From Archegozetes longisetosus (taxonomy: Eukaryota; Arthropoda; Arachnida; Sarcoptiformes; Trhypochthoniidae): a stretch of 64,000 bases of DNA. A model generated the notes under the pieces. The model was not told where the DNA came from. It made no database searches and was given only the letters and a program-made list of their open reading frames with translations. Positions 34,426 to 47,280 of the stretch are shown here, in pieces. The number at the start of each line of letters is the position of its first letter. Position 1 is the stretch's first letter. Position numbers and translations under genes: made by a program. Where the stretch lies: positions 11,376,220 through 11,440,219 of the forward strand of contig JAEMBT020000001.1 of assembly GCA_018873245.2 (NCBI GenBank), read 5' to 3'.

Positions 34426-34793
34426 CAATCATTGATAACTCAACTGTATAATCCCGCCTTAGTTGTTTTTCTCTTCCTAGAGCTTAAACTAATATTGACT
34501 AATAATGTTTTTATACTTTTATTTCTATTATTATACGGTCTGGTTCTCTTTAGTGGTTTCATTTCCTTGAAAAGTTATATCTTTCTTGTTGATCATTCTT
34601 AACAAATCATATTTTATGTTTACTATTTTTAGTACTATTTTAATTCAATAAACGGAATTGCTACAAGTTGTTTACTATTATTATCAGTAAATGAATCACT
34701 TTTAGGTAAATTTAAAATAAATCATATACAAGAGTACTTTGAGACACTTTTGCACATTTCTATCAGGTGCTGATAGACTCTTTTGATAGAGGT

Positions 34794-35056
34794 TTTGATA
34801 TATCGTCACTTCAGTGCTATAATACGCTAACTCGAAAATTTTGACAAAATGAGTTAATACCACTTTTGAAGTAAGATATGAAATCTCTCTAAATTGCTCG
34901 AATCGAATCTCAAAACTTTCAAAGTTTCGAAATATATTATGTAAAGTACAACTGTTGTAGTGTCTTCAAATTATGATTCTAAACTTTAAACTAAAATTTC
35001 TCCATAGTTGACTTTTCTGAGTTGGCGCAATATAGCACTGAGGTGATGATATGGTT
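34794..35056. repeat. MITE-like inverted repeat
   Basis: Ends ATATCGTCACTTCAGTGCTA (34798 on) and the inverted ATATCATCACCTCAGTGCTA (35051 backwards) continue for about 50 bases; the centre is about 160 bases and unique. Confidence 0.65.
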
Positions 35057-35262
35057 GAACCGTTTGATTAGGCTGCTGTATTCAATTTCTTTTCTAATAA
35101 CTACAAAAACTCTACACAAAAATATAGACTTGTTTCTACAGATTTAGAGTCCCCAGGAATGACAAAAATAAATATCAAAATACTTTGGTTGTTGCTATGG
35201 AATATTGTTCTATTGTTTAGGCTAAATGACTTCCCTATGAATATGATGGCTTCTACAATATT

Positions 35263-35760
35263 TACGATTGCCAGACCTCCGTTCTTTGAAGCGGAGAATC
35301 CGCTTTTAGCGGTCTTTCTTTGTTCTTCGCTTTGCTGTTGCAGTAATGAGGCATTTCTCCGCTTTTGAAGAAAAAAATTTGATAAAAATTTCTTATTCAC
35401 AAAATTCGACTTAAATTCAAACTTAAGTATTTTAACCCCTTCTAATATTGCACTTTGAGATAAAACTAAAGGATTAAGAACGGATTTGTTTCATATCAAA
35501 GATTGAAATCAAGTTTTATTTTATATTAGATTTTCAATACATAAACAAATTTTAAAAATAACGATTTAACCAAAGCTGCAAAATCTAATAAAAAGTACAA
35601 ATTTAGCTTAAGCAAATAATTATATTTTGGTTTAAAATTTATGAATATAAAGATATAAAAAATTTGGCCAAAGTTTGAATAAAGTTTGACAGAAATTTGC
35701 ATTACTCCCCCTTTACTCTTTTTCCTCCGCTTCTTGCGCTTCACCTACCTGGCAATCGTA
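35263..35760. mobile_element. TIR element starting TACGATTGCCAG
   Basis: Left end TACGATTGCCAGACC and right end (inverted) TACGATTGCCAGGTAGGTG, followed on both sides by GAAGCGGAG-type GC-rich subterminal sequence. About 500 bases, no transposase. Flanks suggest a TA or TTA duplication but this is ambiguous. Confidence 0.55.
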
Positions 35761-36572
35761 ATAACATTCTAAAATGAGCTAATGTTTGCAAATTTGAAAA
35801 TAAATATAATAAAGTATTGAAGTGTTTTTTAGGCAATAAAACTATAAAAAATAGTTAACATAGGAAGTCAATTGTGAATATGCTTTGAATTGCACAGTTA
35901 GAGTTTGATAGCTTAAAGCTTAGCACTCGTGATATTAAAAGTAAAATTTACAATATATACTTGCTATCCATAGTATATACTGAATTAGTGACTTTCAGCA
36001 TTACAATTAAATTCTGTATCCGTCTAATGTTCAGGCGTAGTGTAACGGTACAGGTCATAAAATAGCTAAAAATAGAGTATATTGTTGATATGGAAAATTC
36101 TAGTAAACAGCATATTGTTAAATATATTAAAGCGTGATGGATTTTAATGGCTACACCCAAAGTCTCACACTAATGTATCTGAATGTTCAATTGTAACTTA
36201 ATTCAAACTTATTTTAGAGTTCATTTGATTAATTAAAACTAAATGTCTTGCATATGCTATTTCAATTGATAGTAAATAAGATTTAGCTCTTACTTTACAA
36301 GTAGAAAATAATTATATAAAACAAATTGAATTACATTAGAAATAAATGAAACGCTACCCTTAAACTAGTTAAAATTTTGAAATTATTTCTCGAATATGTG
36401 GTCAAGTTTTATTTAAAAAGGATTTAAATTATTGGTCTTTGTTTGAAAAACAATTTAGTGCAGAACATTCATATGTTAATTTGGGGAATGTCTGAAGTAT
36501 CACACTATTTCAAAAGTTACAAAATTGGATTCTCGACTAAAATCACAGCTTAAAAATTTAAAGATATATATC

Positions 36573-36790
36573 AGGCCGACTGAAAAGTAATTGCGCATTC
36601 ATAACTCCTTTTTGAAAATAGATATAAGAATGATATTTTGGTATAATATAATGTAGTTGATTCCAAGCTTTATGACAACTTTCCAACTCTTTGGTAGCTT
36701 CGATATTCCATTGGCGGCATTTCAAAAATTAGTTTCACGAATAACTTCATCATAAGCCACTTTCAGCAATCATATACAGAGTTTAGCGTG
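36573..36790. mobile_element. Mariner-like element fragment
   Basis: Begins CAGGCCGACTGAAAAGTAAT followed by TGCGCATTCATAA, the style of a mariner terminal repeat. It continues with CCAACTCTTTGGTAGCTTCG and GATATTCCATTGGCGGCA, also reminiscent of mariner ends. No transposase or second terminal repeat was found. Confidence 0.5.
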
Positions 36791-37043
36791 TGTTCTCAAT
36801 TGTCATATTTTATACAAAAGGTTACACTAACTAATGACAAACTAATTCTATACTAATAAATTATCATCACAAACTACAAACTACTATAACTACTTTAAAT
36901 TAATTTTTCTGAGGCTTTCTCAATACTGTATGAAATTCAAAATATCTTCAATGAAACTTTAATTATTAAGCTTAATTGTTTCTAAATCATTGTTGATGAA
37001 ACATATCTTTTATTCAGATAAAATTTAGTTCTTTCATTACTTA

Positions 37044-37049
37044 TTTATT
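37044..37049 (-). promoter_or_regulatory. polyadenylation signal AATAAA
   Basis: On the minus strand, about 33 bases after the stop of the thioester-protein gene. Confidence 0.55.
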
Positions 37050-37081
37050 CAATATCTTAAGTTTGTGGAATAAATTAATCA

Positions 37082-40000
37082 TTAATTGTTGAATTCCCAG
37101 TGTTCAACCGTTAGCTGACTCCTATCATAATATGGGTAAACTTTGATAGGAAGTGGCAGCATATTAGTTACTCGAAAGTTTTGAACTGCTGGAATTTTGA
37201 CACAAACTTTACTTTTTGATACCTGAAATTACAAGAGATATTAGTTCCAATAATATTATTAATTATGACTCACCTCTTTTAAATAGACATTAACATGTGT
37301 ATCACCATTGACAGCCTCAATGCGATCCACCTGTTCTGATTGCTGTTTCAGTCCACTTTGATCGTAAGTATAACCAGTTGGCAAATCTATTTCCATTAAT
37401 GCATTTCTCACTATATCTTCTGAGTTATACCTGAATGGAAATTGAATTAATTTGTTCAATAAATAGAGTCTCGATCATATAGAGGAGGTCTATAAAAAGC
37501 TTAAAGATACAGACCGAGTGCATACATCTAGATTTATGTAGTTATCTCCTGATCTCTGTATTTTATTTGTGCTGATATTGAATGCGTTTCCTATCGTTTC
37601 ATTAGAATTGAACTCCCAATAAATACGAGCGACTGATCTTCCATAACCAGATGCTACTAATTTAACCTCTTGAGTGTTTTGAGGTAATTCAATTGATTGC
37701 AAAATCTCATTTTCAGGTTTTATATGAAGAGTTTGTTTTTTACCATCAACAATAAAGTCAATAAAAATATTCTCTACTTTAGGATCATAAGCATCTAATG
37801 TGCTTATGAATAAAGTTAAAGCTTCTGTACAAATAATAGTTGTTAGAGAGCTCCCTAAACCAGATTCAAAACTTTGACTAAAAAAGCCTGTATTTGTTTG
37901 CTTCGAAAGTAAATAGTTGAAGACATCTAGAGCTACAGTATACGATTTACGATTAACCATAATCATTAAAGCATATGCAGTAATCTCCAAGTTTTCTTGA
38001 CCATCATGTCCTAACCAGTATCTAGTACCCGTTCCAATTTTTGACATCTTCAAAACCTTTTCAAAACAGGTATCTTTCAGTGTATGTTGAGCTAAATGTA
38101 AGGCATAGCATGTGATCACAATATCGTACGGGTGGGTCAGATCAGGAAACAGTCGTGCAAGGTAAGCTTCGGTTACGGTATTGATTTCTCTGACATCACT
38201 TGAATTCAGAGCAATATAAACGTAAGAGGTTAAATAAGCTCCAAAATGTGCAGTCGATATGATACGATGATCGGGGTCAGTTTCGACATATTCTCCTCCA
38301 GAAAGCTGCTGTTTTTTCAACCAAACTTTTGCTCTCTCTATAATATCTGGACTAACTTTGACATATTTTTTAGCATGGTTCATTAACTTATATGTGTAAG
38401 CCGTTTGCCAAACAGAGCTTTTTACATAGTTTGCTTTTACATTACCATCATGCCAATTACCACCTTCGTGCCAGGCCCATGACACGAATGATCCATCTCT
38501 TGGGTTCTGGAAACAAAGTAAATCCATCGTTGTTTGAACGGCTTTCGCACCCATTTCTTTCTGTTCAGGAGTTGCTTTCTTTGATATAATGAGAAAATCT
38601 AGCCAATAAACTTTTGGAAAATAATTAATTGTTCTTTGAAAACAACAGTTGTCTGGCTGAGAAAAATCGGCATTTATTGAGTTTTTACTATGAATCATGC
38701 TCTTAAGCGAGTCTTTCCAGGTTGTAGTTATAAGCTCAGAAGTAGCACTAGCAAAAATCCTTTGTGATCCTTTGATTACACTCTTTGGATAATCAACTCT
38801 TATCGTCTTCTCAATTTCTTTGGCTTCATCTTTAGTGAAGTCAAAAAATACTGCTTCACTCTTATGTAATCGTATTCCTTCGTAAACGACACTTAAAGAT
38901 CTCAATTCGGCATCGGTTACTTTTTTTTGACTTTTGGGTTGAGCACTCGCAATGGCCAACAAACCGAATTCTCCGACATTATGTGCAATGACTGAACAAG
39001 TGAATGTTTTAATATTATTCGGTTTCATTTCTATATTGAACGAGCAGTCTGTTAAGCTGACGTCATACTCATTTTCGGTGTTATTAGTAGCAACTCTTAT
39101 ATCTATTTCTGATGTTTCATTTAAGTAATTGAAAGCCAAAATATGTATTTCAGACTTTTCTCCTCTTTTAATTGAATAGGGTAAATTTAATTTTATGAAA
39201 AATGGACGGAAAACAGTGACCTATAAAAAATAGTTTGGTCATTCAAAGAAAAATAGATAAAAATTTAGTCTTCAATTTACATGAGCAGGCATTCTAGTCA
39301 AGCCTAATCCTTTCTCGCTATGTATAGAGAAAGCAGTTAATCTCCAAGATGTGATGCTATCGGGTACCCTAGCTGCAATCCCAATTCTTTGTTTTCCGTG
39401 TGGACTTAAAGTTAAAAATGTTTCATTAACTTAGTCTTAACAATCAAGCTTTTATCTAATATGTAGATAAATTGTTTTTCAACTTACGGGTCCATTCTAT
39501 CCCAAATCCATGTTTCTCTGAAATCTTTCCTGACGAATGTTTCATCATCACTTTTATGATTCTTCCCATCATCATCGATTTCCTCAAAGCTGAGGTTACT
39601 ATCATAATATGATTTACATTCTGGTTGAGCGTTTGTCCTAAACATCATTCCTGATTGTAAAAATCCAATTGGAGAATTAGCAACAGAATAGGAATCACGC
39701 AATTCTGAAAGAACTCGCTTCTCAATTATATCGTTTCCCTGTTTGAGAGCCATAACGGCTTCATCCACGCCGAGTAGGAAAAGCTGAGAATCAGGTTCTG
39801 TCTCGATGATCAAGTGCGCTTTCTCTGAAGCATCAACAATAGGTGTTTTCACATCAAACTTAACTTCGTTGTGAAATAATCCTTGAACTTGTAAGGTGAC
39901 CGCGTCTGAAACAATTACTCCTGAATCAGGACTAGCAAAAAACACTGCTATTGTAACTTCTGGGACCATTTCTCTTTTGAGTAGTATGGGTAAAAGAATA

Positions 40001-43000
40001 GGATCAGTTGTAGGATTAGTTAATTCGTATGAACTGGCATTTACAATACTTCCACGGATAACAATATAATAGATAAACTGTTTAATCGGCTTATTTGACT
40101 TGACAATTAAATTACTCATTTGTCCAACATTCGCTGGTTTCATACGTTCTTGAATCGTTAGTTGGACAAATGTTTCACTGCAACCTTCGAGCGATGTTAT
40201 CGTGCGATTCAAAATTACCACATTATCATACTTTATTGTTGTTGTTATTTCAGATGCTTGAAGATTAGTCTGGATGTAGTAGCTTATCATAGAATCGCCC
40301 TTTAAGAGGTCTTCTTCAACTGCTTTAACTTTTTCACCCGTTTTAAGAGTCATTTCAGTGATATATTCAACTTTATTAATAACGCTGTCATTAACTGAAC
40401 CTAATTTACTTTGAAATAAAAATCGTTGTTCAATCAGAGTCCCTCGCCTGAAACTTGACTTTTGGTTTATTGGTTGAACATTTAAATCTTGTTGGAATAC
40501 ATCTAAAACCTCAAAATTCTTGTATATACTGCCCGTTATGCTATCATTGACAACAACGGTCACATTTAATTTCATCTTCGCACAGTTAGGATTCAATAAT
40601 CGGGTATCTCTTAGATCAATCATTTTAGATAGTTGTCCTCCTCTTATTGTTTGACTGGCTTTGTAAGCATCGTTGTTAATGACCTTATTGCCGCATTCAG
40701 TAACTTTACTTATCAAAATATCAGCCATTCCGTTGACTGGTTTGCCAAAAGTATAAAAACAGTCTACTTTAATACTCATATTAGGATCTTTATAAGTCAC
40801 GTATTCTGGTATAGTTATAGTTATATTAGCTAAAGGTAATTGATAATATTCGACGAAAAATGTGTAGTTCTGTTCCTGTCCACGGGTAACTGCTTGAATT
40901 TTCCACTCTCCTGGCATTGCCTCATCATGTAATGTGAATGACATATCATTTGTCACTCCTCTTGAGTAATTGAACTTATTTGTTCCATAAATAGAAGTAT
41001 CAAGACTAATTTCATCAGAATTCTGAAAAGAAAATATTTATTTTCGAAAACTTGTTCTTCTGAGTAATGAATAAATTATCTCACCAGTAAAAATATTCGC
41101 AACTTGTTATCGAGTGGATCCTAAAAAATATAAATAGTTCATTAAGATATGATTATATTAATATCTTTGTTTTCTTCAATATAGAACTTAATCACTTTAT
41201 AAAGCGAAAAAGTTTTTATATCGCTGCCATATTAATATCAGTTTTGATCAATATATTGAGAATTGAGATTAGCCTCATCCAAGTTTTTTAAAAGGTAATG
41301 TTTCTACGAACAATAGCTGGTTACTTCGAGGAAAGGGTTGAACTTATTTCAACAAACTATCTGTAAAAATAGTGATTGAAATAGTGCTGACATTAAGTTT
41401 ATTTTTAAAAATCGTTAATTTTAGCGTTGTTTAAAGCAATATTAAGTAGAATAACAATATATTCAAATTTATTTGTATCAAGTCTCAGACATCAGTTTTC
41501 ATAAAGTCTTATAATTCAAAAATCATATCTAAAAATTTCAATTGAGTAAAATTATTAGTTAAAAGAAAATTCTTTCTTAAACGTGAGAATCTATTTGAGA
41601 AATAATAAAGCTTATTTACTATTAATAGCTTTCATTCCCTCGGAACAATTTCTATCGGTTTATCCCTTTAGTAATGAATTTTCCAAGCAAGCCAGTTAAT
41701 TATTAAATCGGTTTCAAAAATCTTTGGCTGAGAATTTTCTTTAGGGACAAATGTCATGAGGGCTTATTCCTTACATTTTTATCAACTTCTAACATGTAAA
41801 TCTATACGAATTTTATTAGGAGCAAACATTTGTCTATAATGTTATGCAGATATAAATTCTTTGATTTTAAATCAGTTTTTCATTCTTTTAAAATAGTTTG
41901 TCAAGCAGTTATCTTTAAAATGCTTTATATTTTATGTAATGCTTTACTAATGCTTTCAAGGTTATCATTGTATTATCGCTAGCTATGAAATGCAGTGAAT
42001 ATTTTAAAAGAATAACAATTCAGATCTATTTTGTTTATATAAGATATGTTAAAAAACTGGCAAAGAGAGTCAGTCTTTGGGCGGAGGCCTTGAGAAGAGG
42101 ACCTCATTATGCCTCTAAGTGAATGTGAAAAAGTGTTAGAAAGAAGTAAAATCTTTTAATATGTGAGAACTTTTAAATATGTTTGTAACATTTTTATGTA
42201 TCAATCAAATAATCAAATCACGTCTAAGTCCTATTTTATATTTTTTTTATCTATTTGTTAATTAGATATTATTTTAATTACTTATAATTTTTAAAGAAAA
42301 TAAAAGATTTCAATCAAACAAAGTATAATATAACTAATAATTTAATAGAATATTAGTTTCAGAATTCTGGATAAATAGTTAACTTTAGTCCCCAGTTATG
42401 CGTTTAGGTTTATGAGCTCGAACCTGAACGGCATAACAATAATGTCGTGCCATTAAAATCAAAAGTCTATGTGAAAGGTGTTTTCAGAGTTAAAATACAG
42501 CGCATTATTTCCAGAGACTCAAAAAATCGATAAAATCTAATTCTTATTCTATTTCTATAAATATTGTTTCTGCGAATTTGAGTTTTTGAAGTATTGTTTC
42601 GCTAAAAAAACATCAAAAGTTTTATTGAGATTGACTTTAATTCAGAAATAATTTTTTCAATTTGAAATCTAATTTACTCTAAATCATAAGTAAAAATTGC
42701 TGCACATTGATAAGTAACTTTCTGAACTTATATATTTTTAAAAATTGAATAAAAAGGGTATGCTTTAGTTATTTGCAGAGATATTGGTAATATAAGTCAC
42801 AAAAAATAAGCCATCTCATTCTGTATACATGTTACGTGAAAAAATGAAATGCATATACCAGTGTTATTTTTCCGCAGACGCTGATCTGATAGTAAGGGTG
42901 AGATTTTATATAATATTTTTTTAAATAAAAAATTCATGACTGCCCAAAATTTTTCAAAATAGTTTCAAAAAATTAGAATACGAAAATGATGAGACAAGTG

Positions 43001-45892
43001 TGGAAATAGAAATTTTTTAATTGAGTTGAGTTATGATGGTAGTGTATCAAACTACGTAAATTAATTAAATTTTTTGCATTTGTACTTACAATTATGTAAA
43101 TTTTCATATCCTTTATTTCCTTATTATCCACTTGTTTCAAGTTGTCATCCAAAACAAGTACTCGGAATAAAACATTCTGACCCGGTTTGTAAATAGCTTT
43201 ATCAGATTGAACGAGAATAACGAATTGCTTATAAACAAACTGAACATCTATTTTCTCAACAAAATTGACTCCACCCGAACCGTTGATATAAAGAGTATAT
43301 TTCCCTTCAGTCCATTCATTGTCTATTTGCAAGTTTACAATTTTCGCCGAGTCTTTAGGGTTGTATGTAATTCTTTGAGCACTTGCTTTGCTATCAGCGC
43401 TACCTCTTTGTGTTTTTTCAAGTAAACAGTTAATTAAAGTTGCATCTTGGACATCATGCAGAGAAATAATAACATTATAATCGATTTTCGGCCTTATAAT
43501 TCTGGGCGCAGTTATTGCATAAGTTGGTCTGTTCAAAAATATATTTGGTAGTTGAAATACAAAATTATTGTTAGGTTTTTTAAAATTCTGTTCCATATTC
43601 GTCATGGAAATTAAATTAATTGGTTAGACAATTGGAGAATTTAAGTTAAATTGATTAATGGAAATCTAAAGATTTGTGTCTTGGTGCACAAGAATTAAGT
43701 TAATACTATTTGATACATAAGCTGATTAAATGAATTTGAGATATATCGCAAAGTGATAAACAAACTTACACTGAATGGGAAGTTTTATAAACATTAACCC
43801 TTTACAGACCACGACCTGTTCCCGTAGTCAGAATTAAATGAAATTTTAGAACACAATTACTAGTGATACGATTTAGATAATTTTAAAAATTCAAAACTTT
43901 TAGTGAACCAGAAGTAATGTTTTTGAGATGTTCCGTTTTAGGAACATTGGGGTGTTAAGTGAACTTTTATAGGAATAAAATTATCGCATTTTAGATCTGC
44001 AGACTGCTTATAATAGTTTGTTCCTTCTAATGAAATAGCCCCAAAACAGTCTTTTATCCCCAGGGTTTGTAATAATTCACACAACTCTACGATACACCCA
44101 TAAAATTTTATTTTCATTGGTAGAAATTATTTAAATTTATTCAAATAATTAAATTATATGTATACCTTGTATGAAGGTTTTACTTTAAAGGTATATGTAC
44201 TTTGAAGACATTATTGATATTTAACAGAAATACTAGCTGAAGAAGCCGCTCTAAAAGCTTGACCAAGCTATTGGGAAATCCGGCAACAATACAAGCAAAG
44301 CCGATATAATGATGAAAATTAATCATGTTTATGTCGGGTTTACTTATATTGTTGCAGGTTTCAAGATGATTTGGTTAAACTTTTTGAACCACTTCTTCAG
44401 CTAAAGTGCTGATATTAGTGATGATAGTGACAGTAGTAATGTCCATCTAAAGATATTTTACTTGAAATTAGCCTCAAAATCTGCGATTGCAGGTATGAAA
44501 ATTGCATTTGCAATAGTTATATGAACGCCCCGATAATAAAAAAGCCTACCTCGAGTTAACCTCTTTTTCGGATTTTGTTTTAAACATTGAGCTCACATAC
44601 TTTATTCATATAATAAAATTCAATATATGTTTCAATGGAAAAATTTATAAATAATCGTGTTTAAAAAAATCTTGATCACAATAGAATTGAATGCTAATCA
44701 AATCTAACTTTAAGAGAATGCGCAATCAATTTGTGTTATGTTCATTATGAGCAGTACAATATTGATGATCACTACATAACATCAAAGCATTAGTTTTTAT
44801 TTATATCAATAAAGCATTAATCAAGTGTTTTATTAGAATTTAAATGTTTAATTCAATCAATAATAAATTGATTCATTTATCTAATGGCTCGCCAAATAAG
44901 AGAACCCCTCTTATTCTAATTAAATATTAGACTATTTGGATGTAAAAAATAGAAAATTTTATATTGACTTTTTATCTCAATTTAATTGTAATTCTAAAGA
45001 ATCAGATTATTCTGATGAATCTGACATAGAATATGTTTAATTACACGTTACAAATAATAAACTTCATATTTAAGTTTCAATGAGTTTGATTTTTGTAAAC
45101 ATTTTTGAAACGCAACTTTAAGTGCGTTTTACTCGTTTCAATGCTTTAAGAGATAGGGTTTTTTATTATCGGGGCATTCATATATGAATTATACCCGACT
45201 AAGGATTTTCATTCAGGGGTTATCTGTAGCCTAAAGATCTAAAATGCAACCAATAAAACTTCTTAAATGTTCTTTAGTTCAATGGCATCTTTGAAATACA
45301 TATTAAAAATTTGAATAAATTCTTCATTTAACCTAATGTTCCTAAAACGGAACATCATTATTTACCTTTAAAATTTTCTTAATTAATCTCTATTGATTAA
45401 AATTCAACTAATAGATAAATTAAATATTGCTCTTATATATTAAAATTAAAGAGTTATTGTGAAGATTTTTGAAGGTTAAATACTATTAAATTTAATTTAC
45501 TTTTTATGTAACGAAATGTAGTATTTTTGCTTATATTTGTTTTTGTATTACTCGCTAGATACAAAACTCAGAAAATTTAAACTTCTAGTGTAATTTGAGA
45601 TTTATATAAGTTAAACATTGATTGCATTTCGTGAACTAGGTATCAAATACTTTGTTTATAAAAAAAATTAAAAGTACATGTTCCTAAAATGGAACAATGG
45701 TCCGTAAAGGGTTAATGAATAATAAATTTTGAGTATTTTAAAATCCTTTAAATTACTTGGTTAAAGCTTCCATTAAAATACTAGTAGTAAATATTGAAAC
45801 GTGATTACTTACACATTTCCTTCAGTAAATCGAATTAACGTACAAAAATAAACTAAAATTGAAGTGAAGAAAAATTCTTTACTCAAATACAT
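37082..45892 (-). CDS. Thioester-containing protein (alpha-2-macroglobulin family), eight exons, altered thioester site
   Basis: Exons on the minus strand: 45892-45813, 43528-43090, 41120-41085, 41022-39488, 39404-39281, 39220-37515, 37430-37274, 37222-37082. All have GT-AG introns and matching phases, giving about 1,405 residues. Exon 1 is the signal peptide (FFFTSILVYFCTLIRFTEG). Exon 2 holds MG1-MG2 with YAITAPRIIRP and QSDKAIYKPGQNVLFRV. Exon 3 is a 36-base microexon (DPLDNKLRIFLL). Exon 4 runs through the bait-like region to ETWIWD. Exon 5 has VPDSITSWRLTAFSI. Exon 6 has FRPFFIKLNLPYSIKRGE and the thioester domain. Exons 7-8 form the receptor-binding domain (VCTR, LPTGYTYD, VYPYYD). Where active members read GCGEQ this one reads NCCFQ (Cys930-Gln933, 38636-38647), so a standard internal thioester is doubtful. 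No anaphylatoxin segment is present, so it is not C3. Probably a secreted haemolymph protein in immunity or septate-junction function, like insect Mcr, which also lacks the thioester. Confidence 0.9.
42040..42130. other. Short GC-richer island in a thioester-protein intron
   Basis: GGGCGGAGGCCTTGAGAAG and its surroundings stand out from the AT-rich intron (41121-43089). Perhaps a fragment of a retroelement 3' end, but no match is clear. The rest of this intron holds nothing recognised. Confidence 0.25.
43798..45711. mobile_element. piggyBac-type element in intron 1 of the thioester-protein gene
   Basis: Flanked by TTAA at 43794-43797 and 45712-45715. Ends are CCCTTTACAGACCACGACCTG and, inverted, CCCTTTACGGACCATTGTTC. 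Subterminal palindromes of the type GTTCCGTTTTAGGAAC occur near 43925, 45343 and 45680. A hairpin with arms of about 80 bases lies at 44230-44408. No transposase frame is seen, so it is non-autonomous; its 1.9 kb include a 659-base insertion at 44522-45180. Confidence 0.8.
44522..45180. mobile_element. TGAACGCMCCGATAATAAAA-family TIR element, copy 2, nested in the piggyBac-type element
   Basis: Left end TGAACGCCCCGATAATAAAA and right end (inverted) TGAATGCCCCGATAATAAAA, with TA on each side. Around 44884-45039 there is a short decayed frame with an acidic Asp/Ser/Glu-rich end, perhaps a transposase N-terminus. The copy at 31160-31415 lacks most of the interior. Confidence 0.8.
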
Positions 45893-46174
45893 TTTTAAAA
45901 ATTACTTATTAATCATCATAGAGTTGTTATCATTCCATGCAATATAATATAATAAAGGATTTTAGACCCCTTATATATTCTTGTTTTGATGTCTAGAATC
46001 AAGTCAGTTTCATTGAGTTTAAAATCCAGGTGCATATTATTCTATGTGAATGATCATTTTAGAAACTTGTACCTTATCGTTTATTGTGGTGTTGAAATAG
46101 ATAAAATATTGTAATGAAAATATTATAGTTCAATTGAATAAACAGGATAGATTAATTTTAAAACGCGTTATAAA
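45893..46174. other. Upstream region of the thioester-protein gene
   Basis: AT-rich; no clear TATA box at the usual distance and nothing else recognised. Confidence 0.3.
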
Positions 46175-46634
46175 TAGGGTGACCACCCGTCATGTTTTTG
46201 ACGGGACAATTAGTTGTCCCGCTTTTAAATTTTCCTTTTTAACAATGTGTCTAGAAAAATATTTCTTAGAAATTCAAACATTGAATTTATTTTACAAATG
46301 ATAAAGGATTAAGAAACCCAGTTTAATGTTTTGAACACCTGTGGTTTAAAACCAGAAGTTATTAAATTAATCTTTTCTGCCTTCACTTATATCCGATATG
46401 TGACCAGTATTTCTAACTTTGAATAACTTTTGAAAGATACCATTTCTAACAAAAAACGTACCTTTGAAATCAGCTATGAATAATAATTTTCTATGTTTTA
46501 ATATTAAAATGTATTCTTTGACAGCTAAATATTTGTAATGAATAATACAGGGGGCATTTTTCTTTTTAAAAATGTTAAAGTCCCCCTTTTAAAATTTTTG
46601 TCCCGTCATGAGGCAAGCCAGAGGTGGTCACCTA
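46175..46634. mobile_element. Non-autonomous hAT element with perfect 8-bp target duplication
   Basis: Ends TAGGGTGACCACCCGTC and, inverted, TAGGTGACCACCTCTGG. The target duplication GTTATAAA is present at 46167-46174 and 46635-46642. Subterminal GTCCCG/CGGGAC repeats occur at both ends (46195-46225 and 46600-46612). The interior is AT-rich and non-coding; 460 bases. Confidence 0.88.
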
Positions 46635-47280
46635 GTTATAAACAGATCATTTCTTTCAACATGTTTTATCTTTGAAGATTCGAATATTCAGTGAAAATAA
46701 ACCATTATCTACAAAAAGAGGTTGAAAGCTTCCGGATAGATCAAAATCTTACAAACATAAATCGAGTAACTTTTCTATAATTGAAAAGCTTAGTTTTATT
46801 CTTATTACGGATATTTTATTTATGAATTGGCGATTCTTATTTTAAAGTTCAAAATCAAAGTGTTTTATTTTTGATGTTCAAATCAAGTAAGTTTTCTAAT
46901 ATCAGGTGCATGCACACTTAAATTCGGAAATTTTTTGGAGTAAATTGAACATTCTCTCTGATTATTCAAGACGTTGCGAGCGTAAGACATCTTCATTTTC
47001 ACCAAGAGTTTTTATATTAATCTCATTGAATTGAATGCCTCAATCGAAAGCAATTTTACGAAAATTGCTCCAAGCTGAATTTCTTTCGGAACTATTTCTG
47101 AATACGAATATGATGAGAATATAATTCACCAAAGCCTATTAAAATAGCTAAGATATCCCTCCAATTGCTTGTTATTCATCATTTCAAGTAGATATATAGT
47201 TGTAAAAATTACGTTCAATCAATCGTAATTTGTCAAACTAAGGTGACCACAAGATTACAAAATTCCTTTAATCTGCGGAT

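Noticed and set aside
35948-36160. A 70-codon hydrophobic minus-strand frame
   Set aside because: AT-rich chance frame; no start context, homology or splice partners seen.
43529-43605. Start of the thioester protein at the in-frame ATG at 43605
   Set aside because: The peptide before YAITAPRII is not a signal peptide, while a signal-peptide exon at 45892-45813 joins in phase to the acceptor at 43530-43529.
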